Of a DNA stretch of 64,000 nt, positions 19,964-31,805 are shown one piece after another. The translations under genes and the position numbers were made by a program. The stretch comes from Burkholderiaceae bacterium (GTDB lineage: Bacteria; Pseudomonadota; Gammaproteobacteria; Burkholderiales; Burkholderiaceae_C), in contig JADMJJ010000024.1 of NCBI GenBank assembly GCA_018780645.1, positions 62,001 through 126,000 on the forward strand. Direction: 5' to 3'. Every line of letters begins with the position of its first letter. Within the stretch, counting starts at the first letter, position 1. Below the pieces are notes generated by a model. The model saw nothing but the letters and a program-made list of their open reading frames with translations. It did no database searches and was not told the DNA's origin.

Positions 19964-21148
19964 ATGGACACCCGCATCCCCGGACGACGCTTTCTGCACT
20001 CCCCCGGCCCCACCCATGTGCCCGACGAGGTGCTGGATGCAATGCGCCGCCAGCCCATGGACATGGCCGATCCGCGCCTGACACGCTGCATTGCCAACTG
20101 CGAGGCCGGCCTGCAGCGGCTGCTGGGCACCACCTGCGCCAAGCCCTTCGTCTATGCCGGCAACGGCCACGGCGCCTGGGAGGTGCTGGTCGAGAACCTG
20201 ATCGCGCCGGGCGAGCGGGTGCTGATCGCCGGCACCGGGCATTTCTCCGACTCCTGGGCGCTGCAGACCGAGGCGCTGGGCCGGTCCGTACAGCGCACGC
20301 CCTGGATCGAGGGCCGGGCGATCGACGTGGCCGCCGTCGAGCAGGCCCTGCGTGACGACAGAGAGCACCAGATCAAGGCGCTGTTCGTCGTCCACACCGA
20401 CACGGCCAGCGGCATCACCAGCGAACTGGCGCCGCTGCGCGCGGCGCTGGACGCGGCCGGCCACCCGGCCCTGCTGGTCGCCGATATCGTCGCCTCGCTG
20501 GGCGCGGCGCCGTTCGAGATGGACGCGCTGGGCGTCAATGTGGCGGTCGGTGCGTCGCAAAAAGGGCTGATGCTGCCGCCGGGCCTGGGCTTTGTGGCGG
20601 TCGATCCAGCCGCCATGGAGGTCTCCGCGCGCAACCCGGCGCCGCGCTTCTACTGGGACTGGCGGCTGCGCGACAGCGAGCTGCCCTACCGCAAGTTCTG
20701 CGGCACGCCGCCGCAGAACCTGTTGATGGGGCTGGAGGCGGCGCTCGGCCTGATCTTCCAGGAGGGGATAGAGCAGGTCCATGCCCGCCATGCGTTGCTG
20801 GCCCGCGCCGTCCATGCCGCCGTCGAGGGCTGGGCCACGGCCGGCGCATTGAGCTTCTTCGCGCAGGTGCCCGAGCAGCGCTCGGTCTCGGTCACCGCGG
20901 TGCAGGTGGCACCGGGCATCGATGTGGACGCCCTGCGCGGGCTGGCGCGCGAGCGCTTCCAGGTGTCGATTGCCGGGGGCCTGGGCCCGCTGACCGGCCG
21001 GGTATTCCGCATCGGCCATCTGGGCGATCTGAATGCGGCCATGGTGCTGGGCTGCCTGGCCGGCGTCGAAGCGGCGCTGACGGTGCAGGGCATTCCGTTC
21101 GGCCGCGACGGCGTGGCCCGCGCAGTGGCCTGTCTGGCCAGGGGCTGA
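19964..21148 (+). CDS. Class V PLP aminotransferase (serine/alanine-glyoxylate aminotransferase-like)
   Basis: A 394-residue fold-type I PLP enzyme. The N-terminus FLHSPGPTHVPDEVLDAM is the substrate-loop pattern of alanine-glyoxylate/serine-glyoxylate aminotransferases. The PLP aspartate is in LLVADIVASLG (about D174), and the Schiff-base lysine is K200 in GASQKGLMLPPG. The C-terminal arginine region is VFRIGHLGDL. The reaction would be transamination between a small amino acid and glyoxylate or a similar oxo-acid; the exact substrate cannot be read. The start follows GAAAGAG. It is divergent from the TauD-like dioxygenase. Confidence 0.88.
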   Translation: MDTRIPGRRFLHSPGPTHVPDEVLDAMRRQPMDMADPRLTRCIANCEAGLQRLLGTTCAKPFVYAGNGHGAWEVLVENLIAPGERVLIAGTGHFSDSWALQTEALGRSVQRTPWIEGRAIDVAAVEQALRDDREHQIKALFVVHTDTASGITSELAPLRAALDAAGHPALLVADIVASLGAAPFEMDALGVNVAVGASQKGLMLPPGLGFVAVDPAAMEVSARNPAPRFYWDWRLRDSELPYRKFCGTPPQNLLMGLEAALGLIFQEGIEQVHARHALLARAVHAAVEGWATAGALSFFAQVPEQRSVSVTAVQVAPGIDVDALRGLARERFQVSIAGGLGPLTGRVFRIGHLGDLNAAMVLGCLAGVEAALTVQGIPFGRDGVARAVACLARG

Positions 21149-21285
21149 GCCCTCCCGCAGCGGCCCATAGCCCATTGCGGCACGGGCCATGGCCCGTCCG
21201 GGCGATGCGGCGCGGGGGGCGGATCAGCACACTTCAGGCTTGAGCGTTGCCTGATGGTTGGGTTTCGCTCTCACCGGAGCACACC

Positions 21286-21486
21286 ATGAACCAAACAATC
21301 ACCCCCACCCGCACCCGGCACGCCCTCTCCTACTGGGCTGTCAGCGCCCTGGCCCTGCTGTCGGCGTTCTTCACGCTCACCCTCAGCGGTTGTGCGAGCG
21401 CGCTGGACCGCGCCGGACTCAACCCCAAAGACCCGCAACTGGCCGACAAGCTGGTCGAGCGCTACCGCCGCTATGACGGCCAATGA
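21286..21486 (+). CDS. Small predicted lipoprotein, unknown function
   Basis: A 66-residue protein with a hydrophobic signal and the lipobox LSGC (Cys-36). The mature part is only about 30 residues (CASALDRAGLNPKDPQLADK, then LVERYRRYDGQ). CGGAG precedes the ATG by about 7 nt. It is followed 25 nt later by a PEP-CTERM gene. I do not recognise a family. Confidence 0.6.
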   Translation: MNQTITPTRTRHALSYWAVSALALLSAFFTLTLSGCASALDRAGLNPKDPQLADKLVERYRRYDGQ

Positions 21487-21511
21487 CCACGCCCTTCACT
21501 AGAAAGCACCC

Positions 21512-22084
21512 ATGACACACCCTCTCCTGACCTTGGCCGGCGCCCTGGCCGCCGCCTGCATCGCCTGCGCCCCGGCCCATGCCGGCACCTATCTGTTCAG
21601 CCAGGGCGGCTACGCCGGCGGCGCCACCATCAGCGGCAGCTTTGCCGGTGAGGATCTGGACGCCGATGGCTGGCTGTACGGATATGAAATCACTGACTTC
21701 TCGCTCAGCTTCTCGGGCAGCTTCGCCGTGCCGGCCTTCAGCCACAGCCTGTCCGATCTGAACGGGCTGGAGTACCGCATCGGCGCCAGCCAGATCGGTG
21801 GCGACGAGCCCGGCGGCATGGCCAGCAACTTCGGCGGCTTCGTCGGCACCCTGCTGCCGCCCGGCAAGAACGCGAGCAGCCTGCCGGGCTACCAGTTCAC
21901 CAGCTTCCAGTGGCCCACCTATTCGATTGCCGGCGAGGTGGCCGACATCGACATGGGCATCAGCTCGCGCACCAGTGAACTGATCTCGGTCACCGCCGTG
22001 CCCGAGCCTGGCAGCCAGGCGCTTCTGTTGGCCGGGCTGCTTGGCATTGGTGGCTTGATCCGCCGAAGAATGCGTGCCGGCTGA
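21512..22084 (+). CDS. PEP-CTERM sorting domain protein
   Basis: A 190-residue exported protein: signal peptide to about residue 24 (ACAPAHAG), a beta-rich body of about 130 residues, and a C-terminal PEP-CTERM signal with VPEPGSQALLLAGLLG, a hydrophobic span, then IRRRMR. Proteins of this type are sorted by exosortase (EpsH/XrtA) to the cell surface or exopolysaccharide matrix. No exosortase gene is in the window. The function of the body is unknown. Confidence 0.87.
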   Translation: MTHPLLTLAGALAAACIACAPAHAGTYLFSQGGYAGGATISGSFAGEDLDADGWLYGYEITDFSLSFSGSFAVPAFSHSLSDLNGLEYRIGASQIGGDEPGGMASNFGGFVGTLLPPGKNASSLPGYQFTSFQWPTYSIAGEVADIDMGISSRTSELISVTAVPEPGSQALLLAGLLGIGGLIRRRMRAG

Positions 22085-22099
22085 AGGAGTTCAAACGGC

Positions 22100-23011
22100 T
22101 TAGGCGACCCATTCCCCGACCTGCACCCGGAAGGTCTCCACCTCGGCCAGCAGCCAGGCACGAAAGGCCTGCACCTGCGGCTTCTTCAAGGCCTGCGGCG
22201 GGCAGGCCATGTAGTAGGCCTGGCCGCTTTTCACCGTCAAATCGAACAGGCGCTGCAGGCTTCCGGATTCGAGCTCCTGCAGCACCATTGCGTGCCGCAC
22301 CAGGGCGATGCCATCGCCGCGCACGGCCGAGGTGATCAGCATGGACAGGTCCTCGAACTGCACGCCGCCGCCGGGCTCGACCAGCGCCAGACCCGCGACA
22401 TCGAACCAGGGCTGCCAGGGCTCCAGCGAACGCAGCAGCAGGTGCTGGGCCAGTGCGTCGGGCCGGCTCGGCAGGTGGCCACCAGCATGCTGCGGGCTGG
22501 CCACCGGGTAGTAGGTGTCGCCCATCAAGCGCTCCACCACCAACCCCGGATACAGGCCAGCGCCGTAGCGTATGCCAATGTCTATGCCCTCGCGACCCAG
22601 ATCCAGCAGCTGGCCGCTGGACTGCAGCCTGACCTCGATGCCCGGGTGCTGTTCAATGAAGCGCCCCAGGCGAGGTGCCAGCCAGCGCGAGGCGAACGAC
22701 GGCACGGCCGACAGGCTCAGCACCTGGTGGCGCGCGCTGGCCCGCAAGGCATCGGCGGCAGTGGCAATGTCTTGCAGCGCCTGGCGCACCACATTCGCAA
22801 AGCGTTCTCCCTCGGCGGTGATCGTCAGCCGCTTGCCGTGGCGGGTGAACAGGGCCTGGGCGAGCTCCTGCTCCAGCGCCCGCACCTGGTGGCTGACGGC
22901 GCCATGTGTCACGTGCAGCTCCAGCGCCGCAGCCGAATAACTCTGCAGTCGGGCCGCCGCCTCGAAGGCACGCAGCGCGGTCAGATTGGGAAGTTTGCGG
23001 AGTTCGGTCAT
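22100..23011 (-). CDS. LysR-family transcriptional regulator (GcvA-like)
   Basis: A 303-residue regulator with an N-terminal winged helix-turn-helix (LPNLTALRAFEAAARLQSYS, with AALELHVTHGAVSHQVRALE) and a LysR substrate-binding domain from about residue 95. The pattern LTALRAFEAAARLQSYS...THGAVSHQ is typical of the GcvA subgroup. The start MTELRKLPNL at 23011 is preferred over 23077 because it gives the usual spacing to the HTH. It is divergent from the yfcF-like transferase gene (120-nt gap), which is its likely target. Confidence 0.92.
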   Translation of the reverse strand: MTELRKLPNLTALRAFEAAARLQSYSAAALELHVTHGAVSHQVRALEQELAQALFTRHGKRLTITAEGERFANVVRQALQDIATAADALRASARHQVLSLSAVPSFASRWLAPRLGRFIEQHPGIEVRLQSSGQLLDLGREGIDIGIRYGAGLYPGLVVERLMGDTYYPVASPQHAGGHLPSRPDALAQHLLLRSLEPWQPWFDVAGLALVEPGGGVQFEDLSMLITSAVRGDGIALVRHAMVLQELESGSLQRLFDLTVKSGQAYYMACPPQALKKPQVQAFRAWLLAEVETFRVQVGEWVA

Positions 23012-23130
23012 CGTGGCTTGGGCCGGATTCCTTGTGAGCCATTTTAGCAAGGTGGGTGAAAACAAATCATTTGGCATGACACGATGGTCTGCCTAGACTG
23101 CAGTCCGCTCAAATCCACCGGAAGACCCCC

Positions 23131-23766
23131 ATGCCCTCTGCCCCGCTCGCGCTGATCGTCGACAGCCTGTTCACCAGCCCCTACGCGATGTCGGCCTTCG
23201 TCGCCCTGCGGGAGAAGGGCCTTGCCTTCGAGCTGCAAACGGTGAATCTGGAGGCCGGCCAGCAGCACAGCCCCGCCTTCCGCCAGCAATCGCGCACCAG
23301 CCGGGTGCCGACCCTGGTGCAGGGAGACTTCACCCTGTCCGAGTCCAGCGCCATCACCGAGTATCTGGAAGACCTCTATCCGGCGCCGGGCCATGCCCGG
23401 CTCTACCCGACCGATCGGCAGCAGCGCGCCCGCGCCCGCCAGGTCCAGGCCTGGCTGCGCAGCGACCTCCTGGCCCTGCGCAGCGAACGCACCACCGAGG
23501 TGATCTTTTTCAGGCCCAACCCCGCTCCACTGAGCGCCGAGGGCCAGGCCGCAGCCGACAAGCTGATACACGTCGCCGAAGGCCTGCTGCCGCCCGGTGC
23601 CGAGCATCTGTTCGGTGCCTGGTGCCTGGCCGACACCGATCTGGCCCTGATGCTGAACCGCCTGGCACTCAACGGCGATGCCCTGCCCGAGCGGCTCAGG
23701 GACTATGCGCAGCAGCAGTGGCGGCGGCCCTCGGTGCAGCAATGGGTGCGCCAGCCAAGGGCTTGA
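23131..23766 (+). CDS. yfcF: Glutathione transferase, YfcF type
   Basis: A 211-residue cytoplasmic glutathione transferase closely similar to E. coli YfcF from memory. Shared patterns include SPYAMSAFVALREKGL, SRVPTLVQGDFTLSESSAI with TEYLEDLYP, RARARQVQAWLRSDLLALR, and the C-terminal WCLADTDLALMLNRL with VQQWVRQ. The N-terminal thioredoxin-like domain covers residues 1-85 and the helical domain the rest. E. coli YfcF is reported to have glutathione transferase/peroxidase activity in oxidative stress. It is divergent from a LysR gene. Confidence 0.9.
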   Translation: MPSAPLALIVDSLFTSPYAMSAFVALREKGLAFELQTVNLEAGQQHSPAFRQQSRTSRVPTLVQGDFTLSESSAITEYLEDLYPAPGHARLYPTDRQQRARARQVQAWLRSDLLALRSERTTEVIFFRPNPAPLSAEGQAAADKLIHVAEGLLPPGAEHLFGAWCLADTDLALMLNRLALNGDALPERLRDYAQQQWRRPSVQQWVRQPRA

Positions 23767-23913
23767 GCCCTAGGGAAAACTAGCACCCGTGGATGCGGGG
23801 CTGGGACGCAAAAATGCTGCTTCTCGCCCCGTTCTGGCGGCCCAGTCGCGCTACAGTTTCGCTGTCGCATCGTCAGATGCCTGCATTCTCGATCTGGACC
23901 CGCCCCGCTGCGC

Positions 23914-24681
23914 ATGTTGAACACCACCAAGTCGTTGCCGCCGGCCATGGAGCTGGGCCGCCGCCAGGGCGCGATGGCCGCCCTGCAGCTGCAGTTGCAG
24001 GGCCTGGAAGCCGAGTTGACCGTGCTGCTGAAGGGCCTGAAGCGCTTCATTGTGCGCTATGCGCAAGAACTGACCCCGCTGTACACCGAGCTGGACGCGC
24101 TGGAACTGCAACTCAGCGAGGCGCTGCAGCGCCTGCTGCGGGCCGAGGGAGAAGGCTTCGGCCCGGCGCCCGAGACCGGCTTCGGCCTGCCCGATTTCGG
24201 CAATCTGCCACCGCCCGAACCCGAACCCAAGCCGCCCGTGGCACTGGCAGGCCCGCAGGACTTCAAGCAGCTTTACCGCCGCGCGGCGATGCGCCTGCAC
24301 CCCGACCGGGCGCGCAGCGAGGTCGAGCGCAATATCCTGAACCATGCGATGAGCCAGGTGAATCTGGCCTATGCCCAGGGCGACCGCTACACGATAGAGC
24401 GGCTGCTTGTGCAGTCGGGCGAGGACCCGCAGCAGGTCAGCAGCGACCCGCTGTCGGCCAAGCTGCTGTGGGTCCAGCAGCGCGAGCAGCAATTGCAGCA
24501 GCGCGAGCGCTATGTGCAGTCGCGCCTGAACGAGTTGCGTGCCAATCCGATGCACAAGCTGTGGCGGGTGGTCAGCGATGCCGAGGCGCTGGGCCTGGAC
24601 CCGCTCGGTGTGATGGCCGAGCGCCTGCGCGGGCAGATTGCCGAGCGGCGGCGTGAACTGCATGCGGTGACCCAGCGCTGA
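23914..24681 (+). CDS. Coiled-coil protein with a J-domain-like segment
   Basis: A 255-residue cytoplasmic protein. Residues about 10-80 and 180-250 are helical and Gln/Leu/Glu-rich, with coiled-coil character. Between them, after a Pro/Glu linker (PPPEPEPKPP), lies DFKQLYRRAAMRLHPDRA with the HPD tripeptide at 129-131, followed by NILNHAMSQVNLAYAQGD. This is the J-domain helix II-loop-helix III pattern, so it may contact DnaK. It has none of the DnaJ zinc or C-terminal domains. No chaperone gene lies nearby. The molecular role is unknown. Confidence 0.75.
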   Translation: MLNTTKSLPPAMELGRRQGAMAALQLQLQGLEAELTVLLKGLKRFIVRYAQELTPLYTELDALELQLSEALQRLLRAEGEGFGPAPETGFGLPDFGNLPPPEPEPKPPVALAGPQDFKQLYRRAAMRLHPDRARSEVERNILNHAMSQVNLAYAQGDRYTIERLLVQSGEDPQQVSSDPLSAKLLWVQQREQQLQQRERYVQSRLNELRANPMHKLWRVVSDAEALGLDPLGVMAERLRGQIAERRRELHAVTQR

Positions 24682-24702
24682 CGTGCGGACATGGGCTGTG
24701 GC

Positions 24703-24753
24703 CCCGGATTGCATCCGGGCTACCAGGCGTTTGTAGCCCGGATGCAATCCGGG
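24703..24753. repeat. REP-like pair in inverted orientation (BIME-like)
   Basis: Two identical 21-nt copies face each other: 24703-24723 on the minus strand and 24733-24753 on the plus strand, with 9 nt between. Each begins with GTAG and continues with arms CCCGGAT and ATCCGGG around GCA, so each is itself a small hairpin. The GTAG head plus palindrome is the layout of REP elements mobilised by RAYT transposases. It lies between the convergent J-like and imuB genes, where it could also act as a transcript-end hairpin. Confidence 0.75.
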
Positions 24754-24786
24754 ATGTCGGCGAACATCAAGGGCATCCAAACGATT

Positions 24787-26316
24787 TCAGGCAAATTTGC
24801 CCTGCAAAAACCAGCCCGAATGCTTGCCGGCCACCGGCAGCGCCAGCCGGCCGCGGAACACCCAGACCAGGGCACCTCCGGGACGCATCGCGATGTAGTA
24901 GTCCCGGGCCACGCCGGCGCCGTCCCACCAGCCGGACTCGATGCGCTCGGGCCCGCTCAGCAGCTGCAAGACCTGACCCTCCAGCACCGGGCAGGCATCG
25001 CGTTCGGTCAGCGGCTGCGGCTCGGGCAACAGCCAGGCAGGCTGGGTCAGGCAGGTCGATGGCAAGGCCTCCTCCACCCTGCGTTGCGAGGTCGGTGGCT
25101 CCCAGGGGCTCAGCCGCGAGGCGCACTCGGGCCGGTGATCGGCCTGCGGGCGCAGCTGCAGGACCCGCTCGCGCCCCAGCCTCGCCTGCAACCGCTCGAT
25201 CAGGCGCAGCATGCCCTCCTGCTGGCTCTGCCGGGTGGGAAAGAGCTCCTCGTTGGGCGGCGCGCCCAGCACCAGATCGCTGCAGCGCAGGCGCAGCTCC
25301 AGCGTCGGCGCGGCCAGCGTGGCCCGGCCCAGGCGCTCGCGCAGCAGGAGTTGCAGATGGGCGGCATCGGCCGACGCCTGGGCCAGCGCTACCTCGACGA
25401 CCGTGTGGCTGGGCCCGTCCGAGCGGTGGCGCGCCTCGTGCAGCATCTGCAGCTCGAAGCACTGCACCCGGCCGTGGCCGGCCTGGGCCCAGACCACCAG
25501 CTGTGCCAGCAACAGGGCCGCGCCCTGCAGCACCTGCTCGGTGCTGTCGGCACGGGCAAACAGCTCCAGCCGCTGCTCGAACACCTTGGGCAGCAGCTCC
25601 CAGTCGCGCGGGTCGGGCCGGGTGCCCAGGGCGCTGTCCAGATCGGCCAGCAGCTGCGGGCCGAAGCGCCGGGCCAGGCCGGCACGGGGCAGCTGGCGCA
25701 GATCGGCAATGCAGCGCAGGCCCATGCCCTGCAGATCGTCCCCATGAGCCCCCATCCGCGCCTGTGCCGGCCCGAGCAGCAGCGTGACCGGACCGCGGTT
25801 CAGCAGTTGGGCCAGCGCCCGTGGATCTTCGGTGTGAGCGCCCTGCTGCAGATCACCGCGCCAGCGCGCCAGATAGGCCGCGCCCAGCGCGGTGGGCGCA
25901 CTGGCGATCTGCGCCTCGCCCACACTGGACTGCAGCGGCTGCAGGGCCTGCTCCAGCCGCTGCAGCAGACACGGCAGGCCACCGAAATAGCGCAGGCTGG
26001 CACGCACCTCCAACAGCACGTCCAGCCCCTCCAGCGTGACCGAGGGCGTGAAGGCCAGCGCCGCATGGACGAGCGCCTGCCGGGCCTGCACATCGCGCCG
26101 GGCGTCGGCCTCGCCCAGGGTCAGCTGGGGCGCCAGCGACAGGGCGGTGTTGCGCTTCAGCCCCGGCTTGACACCCAGGCGCAGGGCCGCCGCATTGACA
26201 TCGCTGACCAGATGGTTGTCGATCAGCGCCACCGGCCCCTGGCGCAACTCGGCCGTCAGGGTCGCGGCAAAGGCTTGCAGCGACAGATGGGGCAGATGGA
26301 GGGCGATCCACAACAT
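24787..26316 (-). CDS. imuB: ImuB, catalytically inactive Y-family polymerase homologue
   Basis: A 509-residue protein of the DNA polymerase Y family that works in SOS mutagenesis with ImuA and DnaE2, linking the polymerase to the sliding clamp. The N-terminus MLWIALHLPHLSLQAF replaces the catalytic aspartate motif of active Y-family enzymes, as expected for ImuB. Palm/finger patterns are present (SDVNAAALRLGVKPGL, SLRYFGG), as is the little-finger region. The C-terminal part has the ImuB-typical GWWDGAGVARDYYIAM. It is 34 nt downstream of imuA and in the same transcript. No dnaE2 gene follows; a REP pair and a convergent gene do. Confidence 0.93.
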   Translation of the reverse strand: MLWIALHLPHLSLQAFAATLTAELRQGPVALIDNHLVSDVNAAALRLGVKPGLKRNTALSLAPQLTLGEADARRDVQARQALVHAALAFTPSVTLEGLDVLLEVRASLRYFGGLPCLLQRLEQALQPLQSSVGEAQIASAPTALGAAYLARWRGDLQQGAHTEDPRALAQLLNRGPVTLLLGPAQARMGAHGDDLQGMGLRCIADLRQLPRAGLARRFGPQLLADLDSALGTRPDPRDWELLPKVFEQRLELFARADSTEQVLQGAALLLAQLVVWAQAGHGRVQCFELQMLHEARHRSDGPSHTVVEVALAQASADAAHLQLLLRERLGRATLAAPTLELRLRCSDLVLGAPPNEELFPTRQSQQEGMLRLIERLQARLGRERVLQLRPQADHRPECASRLSPWEPPTSQRRVEEALPSTCLTQPAWLLPEPQPLTERDACPVLEGQVLQLLSGPERIESGWWDGAGVARDYYIAMRPGGALVWVFRGRLALPVAGKHSGWFLQGKFA

Positions 26317-26350
26317 GGCAGGGGCAGCGGGTCACGAGGCGATGCATGGC

Positions 26351-27187
26351 TCAGGCCGCGCCGGACACCACTTCATGCGGCACGGCGGCGTTCGCCGGCT
26401 GCGCCGACACCGGCACCCCACGCTGACGCGGCGCCAGCGCCCGGGCGCGCTGCTGCGGCAGCAGCACCGGGGGCAGCTCCAGCAGCAGCGCCTCGGCCAG
26501 GCGCGGCCCGCGGCGCTTGAGCACCTGCACGGCCAGACAATCGGGTCCGCCAGCGCGCAGGCTCAGGCGCAGCGGCGCCGGGCTGGGCCGCTGCTGGGCC
26601 GTCCACTCGCGCAACAAGAAGGCCGGGCCCTCATGGTGGGCCGCGGCCAGTTGCAGGCGGCGCAAGGCATCGGCATGCCTGTATTCAGAAAACCGCTCGG
26701 GCAGCCAGGCCAGCACCGCGCCGGCATGGCCGCTCTTCAAGGTCTGCTCCAGCGCCCACAGCAGATCGGCATTGGCACGGGGCTGGCCAGGGATGATCAG
26801 CAGTTGCTGCGCCCGCAGCCCCAGGCCGTCCAGCGCCCGCACCGATAGCTGCGCCGGCGGATCGAACAGCATCAGCAACTTGCCGCCTGCCGCCACCGCC
26901 GCCAGGGTGGGGGCCAGCAGGCGCAGCTCGCCGATGCCGGCCTGGGCCAGCAGCAGCTCGCTCAACACGCCTTGCGGCCAGCCGCCGCCCGGCAACTGGG
27001 CGTCCAGCGCGGCAAAACCGCTGGGCCAGGCCACGCCCGACGCCCGCGTCAACTGGTGCGCCCGCCACAGGCCGGGATGCAGTTCCTGCAGGTCCCGGCC
27101 CGGCCCAAGCCCATGCAGCAGCCCCGTCGGGAGAGGCGGGGCATTGGCGGCAACACCGAAAGCAAGTTGGGCAGGGACTGCGGGCAT
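26351..27187 (-). CDS. imuA: ImuA, RecA-like SOS mutagenesis protein
   Basis: A 278-residue RecA/SulA-like protein of the ImuA family. Patterns are LWRAHQL, SGFAALDAQLPGGGWPQGVLSELLL (a degenerate Walker A region at about residues 57-81), LLMLFDPPAQ, and LAWLPERFSEYRHADALRRLQLA. It partners ImuB and DnaE2 in damage-induced mutagenesis. A LexA box ends 5 nt upstream of the ATG, so SOS control is very likely. It is the first gene of the imuA-imuB operon. Confidence 0.92.
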   Translation of the reverse strand: MPAVPAQLAFGVAANAPPLPTGLLHGLGPGRDLQELHPGLWRAHQLTRASGVAWPSGFAALDAQLPGGGWPQGVLSELLLAQAGIGELRLLAPTLAAVAAGGKLLMLFDPPAQLSVRALDGLGLRAQQLLIIPGQPRANADLLWALEQTLKSGHAGAVLAWLPERFSEYRHADALRRLQLAAAHHEGPAFLLREWTAQQRPSPAPLRLSLRAGGPDCLAVQVLKRRGPRLAEALLLELPPVLLPQQRARALAPRQRGVPVSAQPANAAVPHEVVSGAA

Positions 27188-27192
27188 GTTGA

Positions 27193-27212
27193 TACTGTAT
27201 TTTTGTACAGTA
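27193..27212 (-). promoter_or_regulatory. LexA (SOS) box for imuAB
   Basis: TACTGTATTTTTGTACAGTA fits CTGT-N8-ACAG with symmetric TA flanks, the gammaproteobacterial/betaproteobacterial LexA operator. It lies 5 bp upstream of the imuA ATG. On the minus strand a TAAAAT hexamer just upstream (27213-27218) could be the -10. LexA binding here would block the promoter and the ribosome-binding region of the transcript start. Confidence 0.9.
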
Positions 27213-27329
27213 TTTTATGCAAGGATAAATTGCACCGCCTGGTGACACTTTGCGGCTGATCAAAAAAGAAGCTGACCGCTCCGGTACAAAGCTGCAGTTT
27301 CCCCGCCTCCGTCGAGCCGCACGCAGCCG

Positions 27330-30724
<3,395 letters not shown>

Positions 30725-30728
<4 letters not shown>

Positions 30729-31729
30729 ACACTGCGACCCCACCCGACAAGCGCCCGAAGCTGCTGCTCGTTGATGACGAGCCGGCCAACCTGCAGGTCT
30801 TGCGCCAGGTGCTGCAGGACGACTACCGGCTGCTCTACGCCCGCGACGGCCACAAGGCCTTGGAGCTGGCCCGCGCCGAGACGCCGCATCTGATACTGCT
30901 GGACGTGATGATGCCCGGCCTGTCGGGCCTGGACGTCTGCCGCACGCTGAAGGCGCAGGACGCCACGGCCGCCATTCCGGTGATCTTCGTCACCGCCCTG
31001 TCCGACGCACAGGACGAGGCCCAGGGCTTCGAGGCCGGCGCGGTGGACTACATCGGCAAGCCGATCAGCCCGGCGACCGTGCGGGCACGCGTGCGCACGC
31101 ACCTGCAGCTGGTGCGCACCGAGGTGCTGCGCGAGACGCGGCTGCAGATCGTGATGTGCCTGGGCCGGGCCGCCGAGTACAAGGACAACGAGACCGGCTG
31201 GCACGTGCTGCGCATGAGCCACTACTCGCGCATCCTGGCGCTGGCCGCCGGATACGACGAGGCCGAGGCCGAGGACCTGATGCATGCCGCGCCCATGCAC
31301 GATGTCGGCAAGATCGGCATTCCCGACGCGGTGCTGCAAAAGCCCGGCCCGCTCGACGAGCGCGAATGGGAGATCATGCGCCGCCACCCGCTGATCGGCG
31401 CCGAGATTCTCGGTGCACATCACAGCGGCCTGCTGTCGATGGCGCGCCGCATCGCACAGGCCCACCACGAGAAGTGGGACGGCAGCGGCTACCCGCAGGG
31501 CCTCGCCGCAGAAGACATCCCGCTCGAGGCCCGCATCGTCGCCATCGCCGACGTGTTCGACGCCCTGACCAGCGTGCGCCCCTACAAGGCCGCCTGGACC
31601 GTCGAGAAGGCGGCCGAGCACCTGCGCACGCAGGCCGGCAAGCATTTCGACCCGCGGCTGGTCGAGCTGTTCCTGGCCAGCCTGCCGGCCATCGTTGAGG
31701 TGCGGGAGCGCTTTCTGGAGGCGGAGTGA
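30725..31729 (+). CDS. Response regulator with HD-GYP c-di-GMP phosphodiesterase domain
   Basis: A 334-residue two-domain regulator. The receiver (about 11-125) has D60 (LLDVMMPG) as phospho-acceptor and K112 in GKPIS. The HD-GYP domain follows with H192-D193 (MHDVGKIGIPD), HHEKWDGSGYPQGL (GYP at 255-257) and the other metal histidines in AHHSGL. Such enzymes hydrolyse cyclic di-GMP to GMP. Its ATG overlaps the stop of the MHYT kinase gene by 4 nt, so co-translation and cognate phosphotransfer are likely. Confidence 0.95.
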
Positions 31730-31805
31730 GCCGCCGGCCGGCCGCAGCCGGTCGAATCGGCGAGGCTTCGTTCGTCGTGCCTGCATCAACAACCCGGAGA
31801 CACGC

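Noticed and set aside
21182..21197. Perfect palindrome ACGGGCCATGGCCCGT after the aminotransferase gene
   Set aside because: There is no T run on either strand and no loop, and the surrounding DNA is very GC-rich. It could stall RNA polymerase but is not a convincing terminator.
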